A stretch of DNA of 64,000 nt, from the NCBI RefSeq assembly GCF_030253575.1, contig NC_080569.1, positions 25,352,001 to 25,416,000 on the forward strand. Reading direction: 5' to 3'. Shown here in pieces: positions 37,376-49,611 of this stretch. The translations under genes and the position numbers were made by a program. The notes below the pieces were generated by a model. The model saw only the letters and a list, made by a program, of their open reading frames with translations, had not been told where the DNA came from and ran no database searches. Position 1 is the stretch's first letter. The number at the start of each line of letters is the position of its first letter. Source of the stretch: Rhododendron vialii. Its lineage: Eukaryota > Streptophyta > Magnoliopsida > Ericales > Ericaceae.

Positions 37376-39265
37376 GAGCCATTAAAGTAACCTCTTAACC
37401 AATTCTCTTTATATCTACTGCACATAGAATAGCGAAACAATTTTATCTTTACAAAAGGAGAAAATAAACTTGTTCTGGTATTCTTCTAGCCTGAGGATAT
37501 TGACCATGGGACACCAGTACCGGGCAAGCAATGCAATGACATAAAAATTGCCAGAGAAGCAAATGGGCAGTTTACTGAAAACAAATTAAATAAACGTGCA
37601 TACTACTCATTTGCATAGGGACACATCCATAGTTACACAACTCACAACAACAACAGCTGAAATATATGCAATTCCATCAAATGAAACTCACGGTGTCGCT
37701 AAGAGAACATAGTTACTCCCTCACAAGTGGGTCTCAGAGAACTGTAACAATTTTGCTCAATTTAGAGACCTTTGAGATATTAACACTTTTTATGTATCGT
37801 CAACCTGCCCCTTTGAAACACCAGTATCAAACGGTCTGAGCATCTTTGCACTTTAAGCAAAAAGTGAATGTGAAACTAGTTATCATAAGAAGACTGCATG
37901 TTTCAGCAAGAAAGTGGAGTTCTCTAGTAGTCCATTTCACTTGCAGAACATAACTACTGCATCAGGAGAGGATCTGGGAAAGGTCAACAACTTGTTAGCT
38001 GCAACGTAAAATTCCTTCGGCATTCCAGTATCTAGCATTGACGTATGGATAATAACCTTTTGCAGCACCTTTGCATTCTTCAGAAGAAATTGTACAAAAG
38101 AGAAGAAGTTCGATTCATAGCCAAACCAACTTGAGTTAGCAAACACAACTTTTTTGAGATGCAGTGACAAACAATTGAAGATCCTCTTTTGGGATGTCCA
38201 GTAGTGCTGTAATTCGTAGCTACCAAGTTCATCCTTCTGCACTCATACATAAAATATGGAATGTATAATGAGGACCACTTTTGCACATCTCATGAAATAA
38301 TCTCAAGAAGACATTGAAAGGGCTCTGAAAAAACACACCGTATTACTTCCGCAAGACGGCTTGGTCATAACTAAGGTCTCCAAATTCGGTGAAAGCCCGA
38401 GCATGGTTGCTATCCAAGGGAAGACGTCATCCCCTAGCCAAGCCTCTAGTGTCAGAGAAGTGCAATTCAACAACGGAGAACTCACGCCTTTTGCTTCCAT
38501 GGATGATAGTTCCTTTACCCGTCAAGGAAAATTTTCAATGGACAGAAGACAAAAAAAAAATGAAACAACCGAATAGAATATTCTTAAGTGTTTGACAGAT
38601 GCTACTATTCAATTTTTCAGCTCATGTATCCGCAACATTGGTCCACATTCAAGGTTAAAGATGACTCCTAGAGAGTTACCAAAATAAGAAGTTTTAGAAA
38701 ACCATAATACCAAGATTTCTGCCCTTCCATGCCTTTGGATAGTTACATAGCGAAGGAGGGTAGAGCTTTTACAAAATTGGGGCAAAAGTAACAAGTACTG
38801 CAGACCAAGGATTTAAGTGCTTAGCACCAAATTAGATTTTTTTACTTTCGGACAAGAATTGTGGACTGAAGCTATTAAGTACACAAAAACATGCAGTCAC
38901 GCACTGAAACATGAACATGGTTAGGCTCAGTAAGAGCTTTTTCTTTTTTCTTTTTTTGTTTTTCCACGTCAGACGACTCAAACCCAATATCTGGCTCCCA
39001 ATTAATTGGTCATGTCACGGCATAAATCTCTACCAAACAAACAACTCTAGGTAAGTCTAAACTGATGGCAAGCCGTACACCCAAATATGTGCAGCAGGTG
39101 GAACATTAGGGAAATAGGCAACCTGTCAATAATCCGTAGGTGAAGTTGTTATCAATTGCAAATTAAGGCTCTCAAGCCGTGCTATAGACTAATGGTTTCA
39201 TCCAATACCGTTCTAATACAAGAAACATTCACAACATCAATGGCTGTATGGAAATGCCCTATGAA

Positions 39266-39789
39266 CTATGAAGCACGGATACAGATACGGGATACGGATA
39301 CGACACGATACAAATATGGCGATACGGCAAAACCTAAAAAACTAGGATACGGATACGTCGGAGATACGACTGTGCAAATTATATATATTCATAATTATTA
39401 GTCTCCTACTAGGCATAAGAAGTCAAAATGATGTAATGTTTATATTTGTTAGGGGTAAAACTGGGAGATAAATATAAAACTAGGAGTCTGGGAGATATAA
39501 AACTGTAATTTTTAGAAATTAAGGGACTTTAGTGTCGTGATAAAGAACTTAAGGGGTATGATCAAAACAAAAATAACTTAAGGGGCTATGGTGTAATTTT
39601 TGTATTCTATATATATAAGTACAGAACAATAGAGAAACCCGGCAAAAAAACATAACGATCTACATCTGATCTAGCTGCCGTCTTCGTCGATCGAAAGGGG
39701 TACAAAAATCAGTCGTCGATTTAGTTGCCGCCGTCGTCGTCTGGTTCTCTCTCTCTCCTCTTTCTCTCCAGTCGTCTCTCTCGTCTCTG

Positions 39790-39866
<77 letters not shown>

Positions 39867-40061
39867 GTGTGTGACTGCCACCGTATCACAAAAGTATCCG
39901 GCCGTATCCCTCGCGTATCCGAAAATTAAAACATTTAATTTAATTACAGGATACTTATTTGCCGTATCCGATACGTATCGGGGCGTATCGGATGCGTATC
40001 TGTATCTGGAAAGTATCCGATACCTGTACGTGACTGGTTTAGGCGTATCCGTGCTTCATAG
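39266..40061. mobile_element. TIR element (CTATGAAGCAC family), 796 bp, 8-bp target duplication
   Basis: Left end CTATGAAGCACGGATACAGA, right end mirrored (CGTATCCGTGCTTCATAG). CCTATGAA flanks it at 39258-39265 and 40062-40069. About 100 bp at each end is packed with GATACG/CGTATC words, the subterminal repeat pattern typical of transposase binding in hAT-like elements. It encloses a long (TC)n tract and no transposase. It lies in intron 1 of the third F-box gene. Confidence 0.8.
39792..39861. repeat. (TC)35 microsatellite
   Basis: An uninterrupted 70-bp dinucleotide tract inside the TIR element; probably polymorphic. Minus-strand open frames rich in Arg-Glu over it are artefacts. Confidence 0.95.
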
Positions 40062-41681
40062 CCTATGAATGATTTCCTAGCGACAAATATTGAAATTACA
40101 TGAGAAGTTACAAAACTCAAGCATCATATAAAATCAATTCTATAGGCAAACCTAAATAGAAGATTCGTTTGGTTTCTTCTGAAGAGGAAAGCATAAAATA
40201 AATAGTTCATCAAAATCAATCGCAATGAAAAAGGATTGTTGGTAGACTAACCCGCATTGCCCAAGTACCTACTGCGAGACTCGTCACACGAGCAAAGCTC
40301 GAGAGAAGTCCTCCCAACTCATTCTGAATCCTCATAACATCTTCTTCACCTCCATCACTTTTCAAGTTGCAGGCGAGTTTAGCGTCAACCAAAGACGATA
40401 CATTTATAAGCTGGCAGTTCTACGCTAGACGTCCAGAAATCTCCAATGATTGGAGATGAGGAGCCGAAATTTCCAGCCCTTCCGGATCAAAGCCGTGCCA
40501 GTCATCAGCTTCATCTTCTTCAGCAGGGTTTTCCCCATCTGCTAAATCTCCTTCCAACGCGTTGCCGCCATCAGCTGCATCTTCTGCAGCACCGTGTGCC
40601 CCACCAGCTTCAGCTTCATCTTCTCCATTGTCATTTTCAGCATCGGCTTCTTCGTTTTTGTGTTCAGCTTCAGCTTCATCTTCTTCATATGAGGGAGTGG
40701 GACCCTGATAACTTCTCACGATAAGTTTCTTCAAACTTGCATTATTGACGTGCAAACGGCTGAAGCCTTCATACCAATATATTTCCAACATCTCCAACAC
40801 CGGGCTACTCGATAGTATCTTCTCTAGCAACTCATTCCTCAACCTCACCTCGCCAATCGACAACTTCTTCAGTGATTTCCAGCCAATATTCCCTTTAGGG
40901 TTTACCCTGCAGTTACGGAAGTTCAATTCTCGAAACAACGAATTCGTAAATAGATGCTGTGGCAACTCGTAACGACGATTCTTATCCGCATAAATATTCT
41001 CATCGTGGAATAAAAGGTGAAGCTCCTCAGTTCCTTTCACTGCCGCGAAGCGAGCCCACAAATCGACCATGGAAGCCAAACACGGCTTGTATTGAAAATC
41101 AAACTCTAACTTGTCGACCTTGGAGCAGTTGGAAAGAAGTAGGGTTTTGTCAATAAAGGCAACAAAGTTGCGATCTTCCAAAACGATCCATTCTTCTGTG
41201 TAGGTATCGTGAGAAATTGGTCTTTCGTCTTCAGGATCATCATCATAAGTATATTGACGGAAAATGAGGGACGGCGAGTAAGTCCAAAGGGATTTCCACC
41301 GTTTCGACAAAACCTCGGTTCCGATCGCGTCTTCGATTGGTAAGAAAGAGAGAATATGAAGGAGCACAGAGTCAGGCAACTTACTGAGTCGATCAACGCC
41401 GGGTTTCCTCCTCCGACTACTACATCGGTTTCCGTTTCGGCCATCTGAGGTCGTCCGCATCGGTTTAGTGGTTTGGGGCTGCACTGTCTGTTTCTTCACG
41501 TGGCTTCCCCTCCAAACTTGACCCATTACCTCTTTCGGGGGGTGGTCGGCGATAGGGCTTCTTCCAAACTGACCAACCTACTACTACTAAGCTCGTGTTC
41601 GTTGTCGAAAACTTGTTAGTCGTAAAAGTTTTTTTGTTTTTGTTTTTGTTAGTACAAGATTGGTTTGTTATATAAAAAACC

Positions 41682-42521
41682 GGATCCGGGGGCTCTGCTG
41701 CCCCTGGGGCGCAGGAGCCCCTGCCCACACCTGGCCCCACGTCAAAAACGGCAACGTTTTGGTTAAATAAAAAATTTCAAACACTTATTTGCAATTTTAT
41801 GAAGTAGAAACGTAATTATGAGAGTTTTAGAGACAAAATTTGATTATGTCTCTTTAGAATAATATGATCAGAATAGTAAAATCTTCACACCCATTCAAAT
41901 AGATTAAAAATTGGACCACTTAATTTTTTTTATTATAATTTTTAATATATAAACGGTCTCAAAAAATTAGTGCTCAAATTTTCATCCCATTTAACACCCC
42001 ATTTAAATCAGTGCAAAGATCTTATTATTCTTATCCTATTATTCTGAAGGGTCGTAATTCATTTTTATCTCTAGGGCTCTCATATTAAGTATATATTCTT
42101 TATTTAGGACCATATGGAGCAGAAATGTGATTATGAGAGCCCTAGAGATAAAAATAAATTACGACCCTTCAGAATAATATGATAAGAATAACAAAATTTT
42201 TGCACCGATTCAAACGGGGTGAAAAATTGAGCACTAATTTTTTGAGACCGTTTATATATTAAAAAATATGATTAAAAAATTAAGTGGTCCAATTTTTAAT
42301 CTGTTTGAACGGGTGTGAAGATCTTACTATTCTGATCATATTATTCTAAAGAGACATAATCAAATTTTGTCTCTAAGGGTCTCATAATCACGTTTCTGCT
42401 TCATAGGATTGCAAATTGGTGGTTGGGATTTTTTATTTAACCAAAACGTTACCGTTTTTGGCGTGTGGCCAAGTGTGGGCAGGGGCTCCTGCGCCCCTCG
42501 GGCAGCAGAGCCCCCGGGTCC
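41682..42521. mobile_element. 840-bp foldback element with 10-bp target duplication (Mutator-like)
   Basis: The whole element is one nested inverted repeat centred near 42101. The outer ends are GGATCCGGGGGCTCTGCTGC and, mirrored, GGACCCGGGGGCTCTGCTGC. The arms continue through AACGTTTTGGTTAAATAAA and 'tctttagaataatatgatca' to a short central loop. ATAAAAAACC flanks it at 41672-41681 and 42522-42531. G-initial ends and a 9-11-bp duplication fit a Mutator-like MITE. No coding capacity. Transcription would give a very long hairpin RNA. Confidence 0.85.
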
Positions 42522-42531
42522 ATAAAAAACC

Positions 42532-43729
42532 CAAGCTCGAACATATTTTTGATTCTCATCAAGATTTCAAACCAAACTGCTACTACTAGTCATGTTTGAC
42601 CTATTTTTAAGAAAAATTCAAGTTACTTAAGATCAGCTCGTGTTGACTTGATTAAAACTCGTTTGAGATTGTCTCGTCTCATAAACAAACTAAGCCAGGA
42701 TATATTTTTAAAGCTCATTAAATTTTTAAACCAAATTTGATCAATTGTTATCAAACCAAATTTGATCAACTAACTGTTGGGCTCCTTTAACTCGTTTATC
42801 ACCTCTAGTCGGAGAGTGCATCTGTTGACCGGAGAGGATTGTAGGTTCTTTCGAACATGATTTTCGAACCCAAAAGACTACATGAGGGATTGGTATTTAA
42901 TTTATTTTCTTAAAATTTTTCGTTTTTGAAAGGAGGTATTGGCGGATTGCCGATTGGGATTTCGGCAGATATCCCATACTGGGAATGAGAAAGCCCGTAG
43001 CAAATACTAGTATCATTTGATAGTCAAGTTTTCATTTTTACGAGCTTTTAAGCAGATTATTTTTCTCTCATATATCAAATTATCAATTACTATAAGTAGA
43101 AATAATTTGACGATTATTATTACTTCATTTAATAAAGGCTCTGTTTGGAATTTGGAGATGGAAATAGAAAGAAAGAGAAATTAATGAAGAGAAAAATTAG
43201 ATAGAATGTGAAAAGAAATTGAAGAGAAAATTAAATTTTTTTTAAACTTTCCCTCTCTTTTTCTAGAAACCAAACAATGGGGATTTTTTTTTTTATAAAT
43301 TTTTTTTCCCTTCTTTTCCATTTCTTTATTCAATTTTCAGATGCACACTTAGCAAAAACCCTCGGTCTTTAATGTTAAATGTGAACACGATCCGCAGAGT
43401 TTCAGTTTTTCTTAGTTAGCCACCTCCAACTTATGCAATATATTCAGTATAATCCAATCGTTATTAGTAAAATTGGAAAAACTTCTTTGAACACCAGAAT
43501 CTTCTCTTCCCCATCAATGGAGATTGCCTCTCTCTCACTCTCAATTGGGTTTTGGTTCAAATGTCTCTGAACAACGGCACAGGTTACGTAATCCAAATCC
43601 TAAAATTGGCAAAACACCTCCTGCCAAAAGGGCTTCAACTTCACCTCCGTGTTGCCTCCCACGCGCCCGCATCCCTGCTGATATGGACAACTCATCTATT
43701 CGACATTGCAGTCAATATTGGAAATCCCC
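42532..43729. other. Intergenic, nothing recognised
   Basis: AT-rich sequence with a degenerate low-complexity stretch near 43140-43340 (CTCTGTTTGGAATTTGG, then A- and T-rich mirrored sequence) that may be an old MITE. The plus-strand open frame at 43524-43892 overlaps the LINE relic and is not regarded as a gene. Confidence 0.4.
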
Positions 43730-43855
43730 CACAGCACTACTGTCAACATGGTTTCCCCCAAGCTTTCATTTCATCAAACAAACATTAAAATCTGCACTAA
43801 CCATCCCTGCGCGGCAGCTAATTTTGAGGAAATTCTTCTATAAAGGATTAATGAA
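43730..43855 (-). mobile_element. L1-type LINE endonuclease scrap
   Basis: The minus strand matches the plus-strand relic at 35.4 kb over about 120 bp (RRISSKLAA...ADFN; AAGCTTGGGGGAAACCATGT is shared exactly). Both lie at the borders of the third F-box locus in opposite orientations. Confidence 0.6.
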
Positions 43856-43936
43856 GTGGACTTCTTCATCCCGTGTGACCACAAACAACTGACAAACCGG
43901 ATCCCAAAAAAGAAAAAAAAAAAGAAAACACTTGTT

Positions 43937-45220
43937 ATGTAATTCTTCAGGTCTAAGGCTATTGACCATCACAGGACACCGGTACTGGACAAGCAAAGCA
44001 TTAGCATATATTTTTTGAATAAGCAAATAAGCAGTCTAGACTGAAGCAAATCAAATAAACGTGCATACTCATTTGCACAGGGGCACATCCATTGGTTACA
44101 AATCTCACAATAGCAGTTGCTGAAACAAATGCAATTCTAACTAAGGAAACTCATGGTGTCGCTGAGAGAACATGGTTACTCCCTTCAAACGTGGTTCTCG
44201 GAGAACTAAACAAGTTTTGCTCACTTCAGAGAACTTGGAGATACACACACTTCTATGTAATTGTCAACCTGTCCCTTCATAACACCGGAATCAACAGTCT
44301 TTAGCATCTTTGCATTTTAAGCCAACAAGATTCAGTCTACCCTCATCTCCCGTAAAGCCAACAATATTCAGTCTTCAGACACGGCTACAAGCACTATCAA
44401 AATAGAAACAGTTAAATGTGAAACCAGTAATGATAAAAGGAATGCATGTTTCAGCAAGAAAGTGGAGTTACTCTTAGTTGTCCATTTCACTTGCAGAACA
44501 TAACTGCTGCATCAGGAGAGGATCTTGGAAAGGTCAACAACTTGTTAGCTGCTACAAAAAATTCCTTTGGCAATGCATCACCTAGCATTGACATTTTGAG
44601 TAATCTTTTGCAGCACCTTTGCATCTTCAAAAGAAATTGTACAAAAGAGAAGAAGTTGGATTCATCGTGAAACCAACTTAAATCAACAAACACAACTTCT
44701 TCGAGATGCGGCGACAAACACTTGAAAATCCTCTTTTGGGCTGTCCAGTAGTGCTCTGCATTGTCACAATCAATTTCATTCTTCCAACAACCCTGCACTC
44801 ATACATCATGCTAAAGTTCAATACATTAAAGGGTGTCAATAAATCTACGCAAAGGAGGGCATATTATGCTCACTAAATACAACTGCCCACATAAAGGCCA
44901 TTTCAAAAGAGATTCAAAGGCATAAACGTGTCAGGGAAGTAATTTCTAACGAATCACTTCCAATCTCGAGAAATGGTACGTCTTTCACTTCCAATATAGA
45001 GGCACGCTTCAATTTAGTGATCACGACAAGCTATTATTGACTGGAACGAACAGATAACAGAAAAAAAGATAAAGAGAAGATAGAATGCTTCATCACAGAG
45101 GGCTCTGAAAAGCACACCCAGAAAGAGCTGGAAGACGACTTGGTCATAACTAAGGTCTCCAAATTCGGTGAAAGTCCGAACATGGTTGCTATCCAAGGGA
45201 AGGCTTCATCACGGAGGCAA
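43937..45220 (-). pseudogene. Truncated duplicate of the third F-box/FBD gene (exons 2-3 and 3' flank)
   Basis: This matches 37475-38465 in the same orientation. The FBD exon copy is at 44487-44795 (HYWTAQKRIFKCLSPHLEEV, ending FPRSSPDAAVMFCK), with a 1-bp deletion later offset by a 2-bp deletion, so residues between are frame-shifted (LLKMQRCCKRLLK). Part of exon 2 is at 45100-45215 (CTTGGTCATAACTAAGGTCT shared exactly). Similarity stops near 45220, and exon 1 with the F-box is missing. It cannot encode an F-box protein. Confidence 0.8.
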
Positions 45221-47596
45221 TCTATCCTCTCTTTTCCATTAATTAGAGAAAATCCACTGCCAATCTATCCTCATCGACGCTTCCATCTCCGATCATTTTC
45301 CGCTCCGGCGTGACCCATCACTGGCGAGCCACAAGGTCGGCGAGCTCCCTCTCTCTTTCCACAGTTTGGGTGCCGGCTATTAGAATTTGTACGTATATTA
45401 GCTTGGGTTTCACTCTTCAAAGGTGAGTTACGAATATACTTTGGTTACATAATTTATTTTTAATGTAATGCGACTATAAAATGTTGAATTTGTGAAAATA
45501 GACGACTTGTATGGAAACGTCTAGTGCATAATGAGCATAATTTTTTTTTGATCCTCCATAATGAGCATAATTGGAAAGATGGAATTTCAATGATAAGCAT
45601 GGGATTTGTATTTTAAAGGAAAAAGAATGAAATGTATTACGCATATCGAAAAAGAAATCTGGGCGTTGAGTTTTGGCGCCCAAAGTGTTAAAGGATATAT
45701 CCGGGTATCCTAGGGACTTGATATCAATTCCTGCCTATGGGGTCGCTCCCCAGATCAAATGCCGGTGTTCCACTCATGATAGATGCATCGTTCGATATGT
45801 GTATTTTCTCAAATGTAGTTTAGCAGTTTCGAGCCTGAAAATTGACTTCTCTCTCTTAAATAATTGTTATCTGATATTTTTCATGTGAATTATGTAACCT
45901 TGGTATATCGTGATGCTCACTGGAATGGTTTTGTGTTTATGAAACCATTCCAGGACACAGGGGTAAAGTTGGCTACATGAATATCGTGTACGTAGCTAAT
46001 AGTTGATGATTATTGTTGTCGTGACTTTATGTTGCTAGACTCAAAATTTGTAATTTTAACGTCCCGATTTTTCAAGGAATTTCAGGCGCATTACTTTTAA
46101 AATACGCTAACTTTTACAAACTTCTAGGCCTTTATTTTTGCTTATACAAAAATTATAATCTCAAAATAATACAAAAATCTACGAACATTTTATTTAAAAA
46201 CAACTCTAGAGCGACTCTAGTTTTAACACGAATTTCAAGCAACATTGGCCCGGCCTCCGTTCCAGGGGTCCCACCTGTATCAACTGCTCCACTGTAGAAC
46301 CCTGCACGCTCTAGCAAATTGATCGCCGAAGCAACTGATTTATCAGGATACAAACGTATCCTGAGTGATAATTCACCAAGTATAAATCCTAAAACCCGAT
46401 ACCACAATTTGCAATTTCAATGAAAATAACACAAAGTTATACAGCAATTACGATACGCAGTCACAAGTAGCTTTTTTAGATAGTTCTTGATTTTTAGTGA
46501 ATTTTAGATCTCTCCACCATGAAAAACAACCTCTGAAATATGGCAACTCTACCAAATTACCCTCTCCTTACTTGCCTAGCCTGGGGTCCCAGACGAATAA
46601 GACCAAACTACATGTCAGATCGAACTCGGCTGTACCATCACAAGGGGCAAATGATAAACCAACCAACCGTGAGAAATGATACCCATACTCCGGTTTCAAC
46701 CAATAAAAACACCCCCTGAAATTCCACAAGATAAATCCAGCAGTGCCATATTCAGGGTTTACATGATTTATCAAAATCCACCGGTCTTAAACCACTAGTG
46801 CCGATACCGTTACCCATTCTTTCAGTAATCAACGGTCCTCGGCCACTTTGGCTATCTCCTGACCGTAACCGTCACAACGGTGACTATCAACATTTCACTT
46901 TCCCTTGAGTTTAAACGTCTAATCGCTTATTTAAGTCTCGAGTACCACCCAATGTTCCTATTGTCCAATTTTACGTTCACGTGGCAATTCAAATTGCCAT
47001 AATCCACATAATAATCAACAGCATACAAAACTCACAAACACAATATCGCATGCATAAAGTCTGACATAACAATATTCTAATTTATTAAATATCAATTGAC
47101 GAATAAGTCAAAAATATGTATACGACGGTTTGAATAAAATCGTTATCTTAAAAGATAATCACTTTGTTTGGTTTAATTCTTAGAAAGTTATTTTTGAGGG
47201 TTGAGTGATAATGAGTGGAGAGAGATAGAGAGATTTATTGGAAACTGTGTCGAAAGTTAAAAATTACTCTAAAAAATGGGAACCAAGAGGAATGAATGTT
47301 TTTTTTTCTTTTATAAATTCATGATATCAACTTATATAGTATTCTCGAAATCATTTATTCTATTTCTTTATTACCACAAAATAAATATTTAGTCAAACAA
47401 TTAATTACTACACTTAAAATTAAGTCTATTTCTCACATCTAGTATTTTTATAAAACATTTCTACTATTTTTCCGTTTAAACATTATTTTAAACTCTCATA
47501 ATATTCATAGATTTTACAAACTAGTTTTTATTGTAAAATATTTATTACTAATTTTAGTTTTTACTAAACTTTATTCTTTTTTTTTATCTCGTAATA
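45221..47596. other. Intergenic, possible old LTR-element sequence
   Basis: No gene recognised. At about 46045 the plus strand reads TAACGTCCCGATTTTTCAAG, reminiscent of the start of some plant Gypsy LTRs. Nothing downstream (46100-47580) shows gag or pol domains, so I do not name an element. Confidence 0.3.
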
Positions 47597-47811
47597 CTCC
47601 CTTCGTCCCATAATGTTTGTTTGGTCTGCAAAACGAGGACGTAAAAATAATATATTTTTTGCAAGAAAAATTTAAATTTTTTTCAATAATTCACTAGATA
47701 TCGATGAGTTCTTTTAATTTATGAAAAAATTTTGAATTTTTTCTTGAAAGAAATGTATTATTTTTAAGTCCTCGTTTTGCAGACCGGACAAATATTTTGG
47801 GACGGAGGAAG
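47597..47811. mobile_element. Stowaway-like MITE
   Basis: Inverted ends CTCCCTTCGTCCCA / TGGGACGGAGGAAG with TA on both sides (47595-47596 and 47812-47813). The mirrored arms include GTCTGCAAAACGAGGAC. 215 bp, non-coding. Confidence 0.8.
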
Positions 47812-48499
47812 TATCAACTTATATTTTCTAACTATTATTGTATTTCTTAAAATACTATTTCCTCTAATTTTCATTCAATACTTAAAAATAATTTTCCTGT
47901 GTAACAAGTACACTAGTTTAAATACGGAATTTTGTTAACAAGTTGGTTTAATCAATACCATATCTTAGGGCTAAAATATTTCTTCCATATATATTTAATT
48001 TAGAAACTCTTTTATATTTTTCTTTTTACAATTTAAATTAACTACTTAGCGAGAAATTTTCTATTATTAATACAGCAAAATTTTTAATCATCTAATAATT
48101 CCATAACATGCACATGTTTCCCTTGAACATGAATCAAGAGCTTATATTCAATTTACGAATAAAATTCAATTTCAGGCCGTACCACTGATTTTCTATCACA
48201 AACAGGACTAAATATTAATGAAAACAGGACTAAATAATAATTAATTAACTTCTCTAATTAAAATCAGGTTATCATCCACAACAGGAATTAAGTTTTAGTT
48301 CTAAACTCCATTAAAACGCAGATTAAGGTTTCGGGTTTCTGGAAAACTATTTAAAACGCGATTCTAAGCTTGGGGAAGAGTTGTGCGGTGTTCGTGGATC
48401 GCCGTGGTGGTTTCGAAATCTTGAGGCGGCGTCCGGCGGCACCCCGTCGGGGCCCGCGGTGGCGGTGGCGCACGAAACTCACGGCTGTTTTTTTTTTTT

Positions 48500-48880
48500 A
48501 AGGCACCGGGATGTGCAGGCCCACCGGTGGTGATGGGTACGGGCCGGGTGGTGGGGTTTCGAGGTGGGTGCGGCTGGAGGAGTAGGTACGGCTGGTGGTG
48601 GGTTCTAGGCAGTGGTGGCGGTTTCGGTGGAGAGGGAGGTGGAAAGAGAAAAGAAAAGGTGAGGTGGGGTGGGAAAGGAGCCAAGGAGGAAAAGGAGAGT
48701 GGTTTGTACGGTAAGGGAGGGGGCAAGGGAAAAAGGAAAGGAGGAAAAAAAAAAAATGGGGAGAATTACCGGACAGTGGTCCATGGGGCAAACAATGCCC
48801 AAGTGATGGAGTAGTTTTTAGGAAATTCATGTAAATATAGGAAGGAGAAAAGTATTTTCCAATACATGGAAAGGTCACAT
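48500..48880 (-). repeat. GC-rich dispersed repeat, copy 1
   Basis: The segment 48640-48760 (minus strand CCTTGCCCCCTCCCTTACC) recurs at 52555-52680. Positions 48765-48880 are matched in inverted orientation by 50918-51030. Pro/Gly-rich open frames here are compositional artefacts. It probably derives from an LTR or leader of a degenerate retroelement. Confidence 0.5.
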
Positions 48881-49611
48881 GAAAAGACTATGAAGCCCCT
48901 CATCAAAAAAACCCTAAACCTCAAATCCACCCATCCATCTTTCTCATTCATTTGCCCCCAATTCCCACACGGCTCTGAACAGGACGACCGACTAGAAGTG
49001 AACAACAAGAGTTAGGATTTCTTGGGTTTCTTCTGCTTCTTTCCTCCTCTCGACCTCTTCTCCTTCACCTCTTCTTCATCTCTGACTTCATCTCTCTCTA
49101 TGGTACAGTACTCTTTCCATTCCACGGAAGAAGAAGCAAGATCTTGTCCTCCAAACGGAAAACGTACGCATCTGGTAAGGAATGTTTTGGGTTGGGTGTT
49201 TCAATTTTTTTGCAGTTTTCTCTATTTTCTCTTCTCTCATTTCGTCTATGTGTCTTTGTTTGTACGCAAATTGGTTTTTTTCATTGTATGAGTGAGGAAT
49301 AGAAGGGGCAATATTGAGACTTGCCCATTAGTTCCCCCTAGGAGAAAAAGGTACTATATTGATACCAACATTTGATCCACCATTCTGTACCCCCATTGCA
49401 ATGGAAGTTTGTTTTTCCAGAAAATATAATAGTTGCTCTTTAAGTCACCTAATGTTTCTCCTTGTAAGAACTGTTGTTGCTCTCCATGTAAGAAAGTACG
49501 CCCTAGACTGTTAAGGGCAGTGACCCATGTTTTTAACTCACTGAATGGCTGTGCCTTTACCCTTGTGTGTTGGTCAGTATGAAATGAGGTTCCTTTTTAA
49601 GTTATGTAACA

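Larger units (their letters stand above)
37937..41526 (-). pseudogene. F-box/LRR/FBD gene with a single in-frame stop
   Basis: Minus strand. Exon 1 41526-40252 (F-box about residues 44-85: RLSKLPDSVLLHILSFLPIE, KRWKSLW; then LRR-type sequence), exon 2 38512-38339 (58 codons), exon 3 38236-37937 (FBD, ending FPRSSPDAVVMFCK). All splice sites are usable and phase 0, giving 582 codons before the final stop. The only defect is TAG at codon 369 (40420-40422). The paralogue at 30.7 kb has Lys there, and the frame stays open and conserved afterwards (NVSSLVDA). Thus either a recent pseudogene, a truncated 368-residue F-box protein without FBD, or a sequencing or allele difference. Residues about 281-340 form an Asp/Glu/Ala-rich linker absent from the paralogues. 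Intron 1 (1.74 kb) carries a 796-bp TIR element. Confidence 0.8.

Noticed and set aside
39660..39889. Arg-Glu-rich open frames
   Set aside because: They translate the (TC)n microsatellite inside a TIR element.
40446..40724. His/Leu/Gln-rich plus-strand frame
   Set aside because: Antisense shadow of the acidic linker of the F-box gene.
48364..48878. Pro-rich minus-strand frames of 120 and 126 residues
   Set aside because: Compositional artefact of a GC-rich repeat that recurs at 52.5 kb.
49100..49174. Possible 25-codon first exon (MVQYSFHS..., donor CTG|GTAAGG)
   Set aside because: Good donor and leader-like upstream sequence, but no following exon and no similarity I recognise; a Helitron end follows at 49.6 kb.
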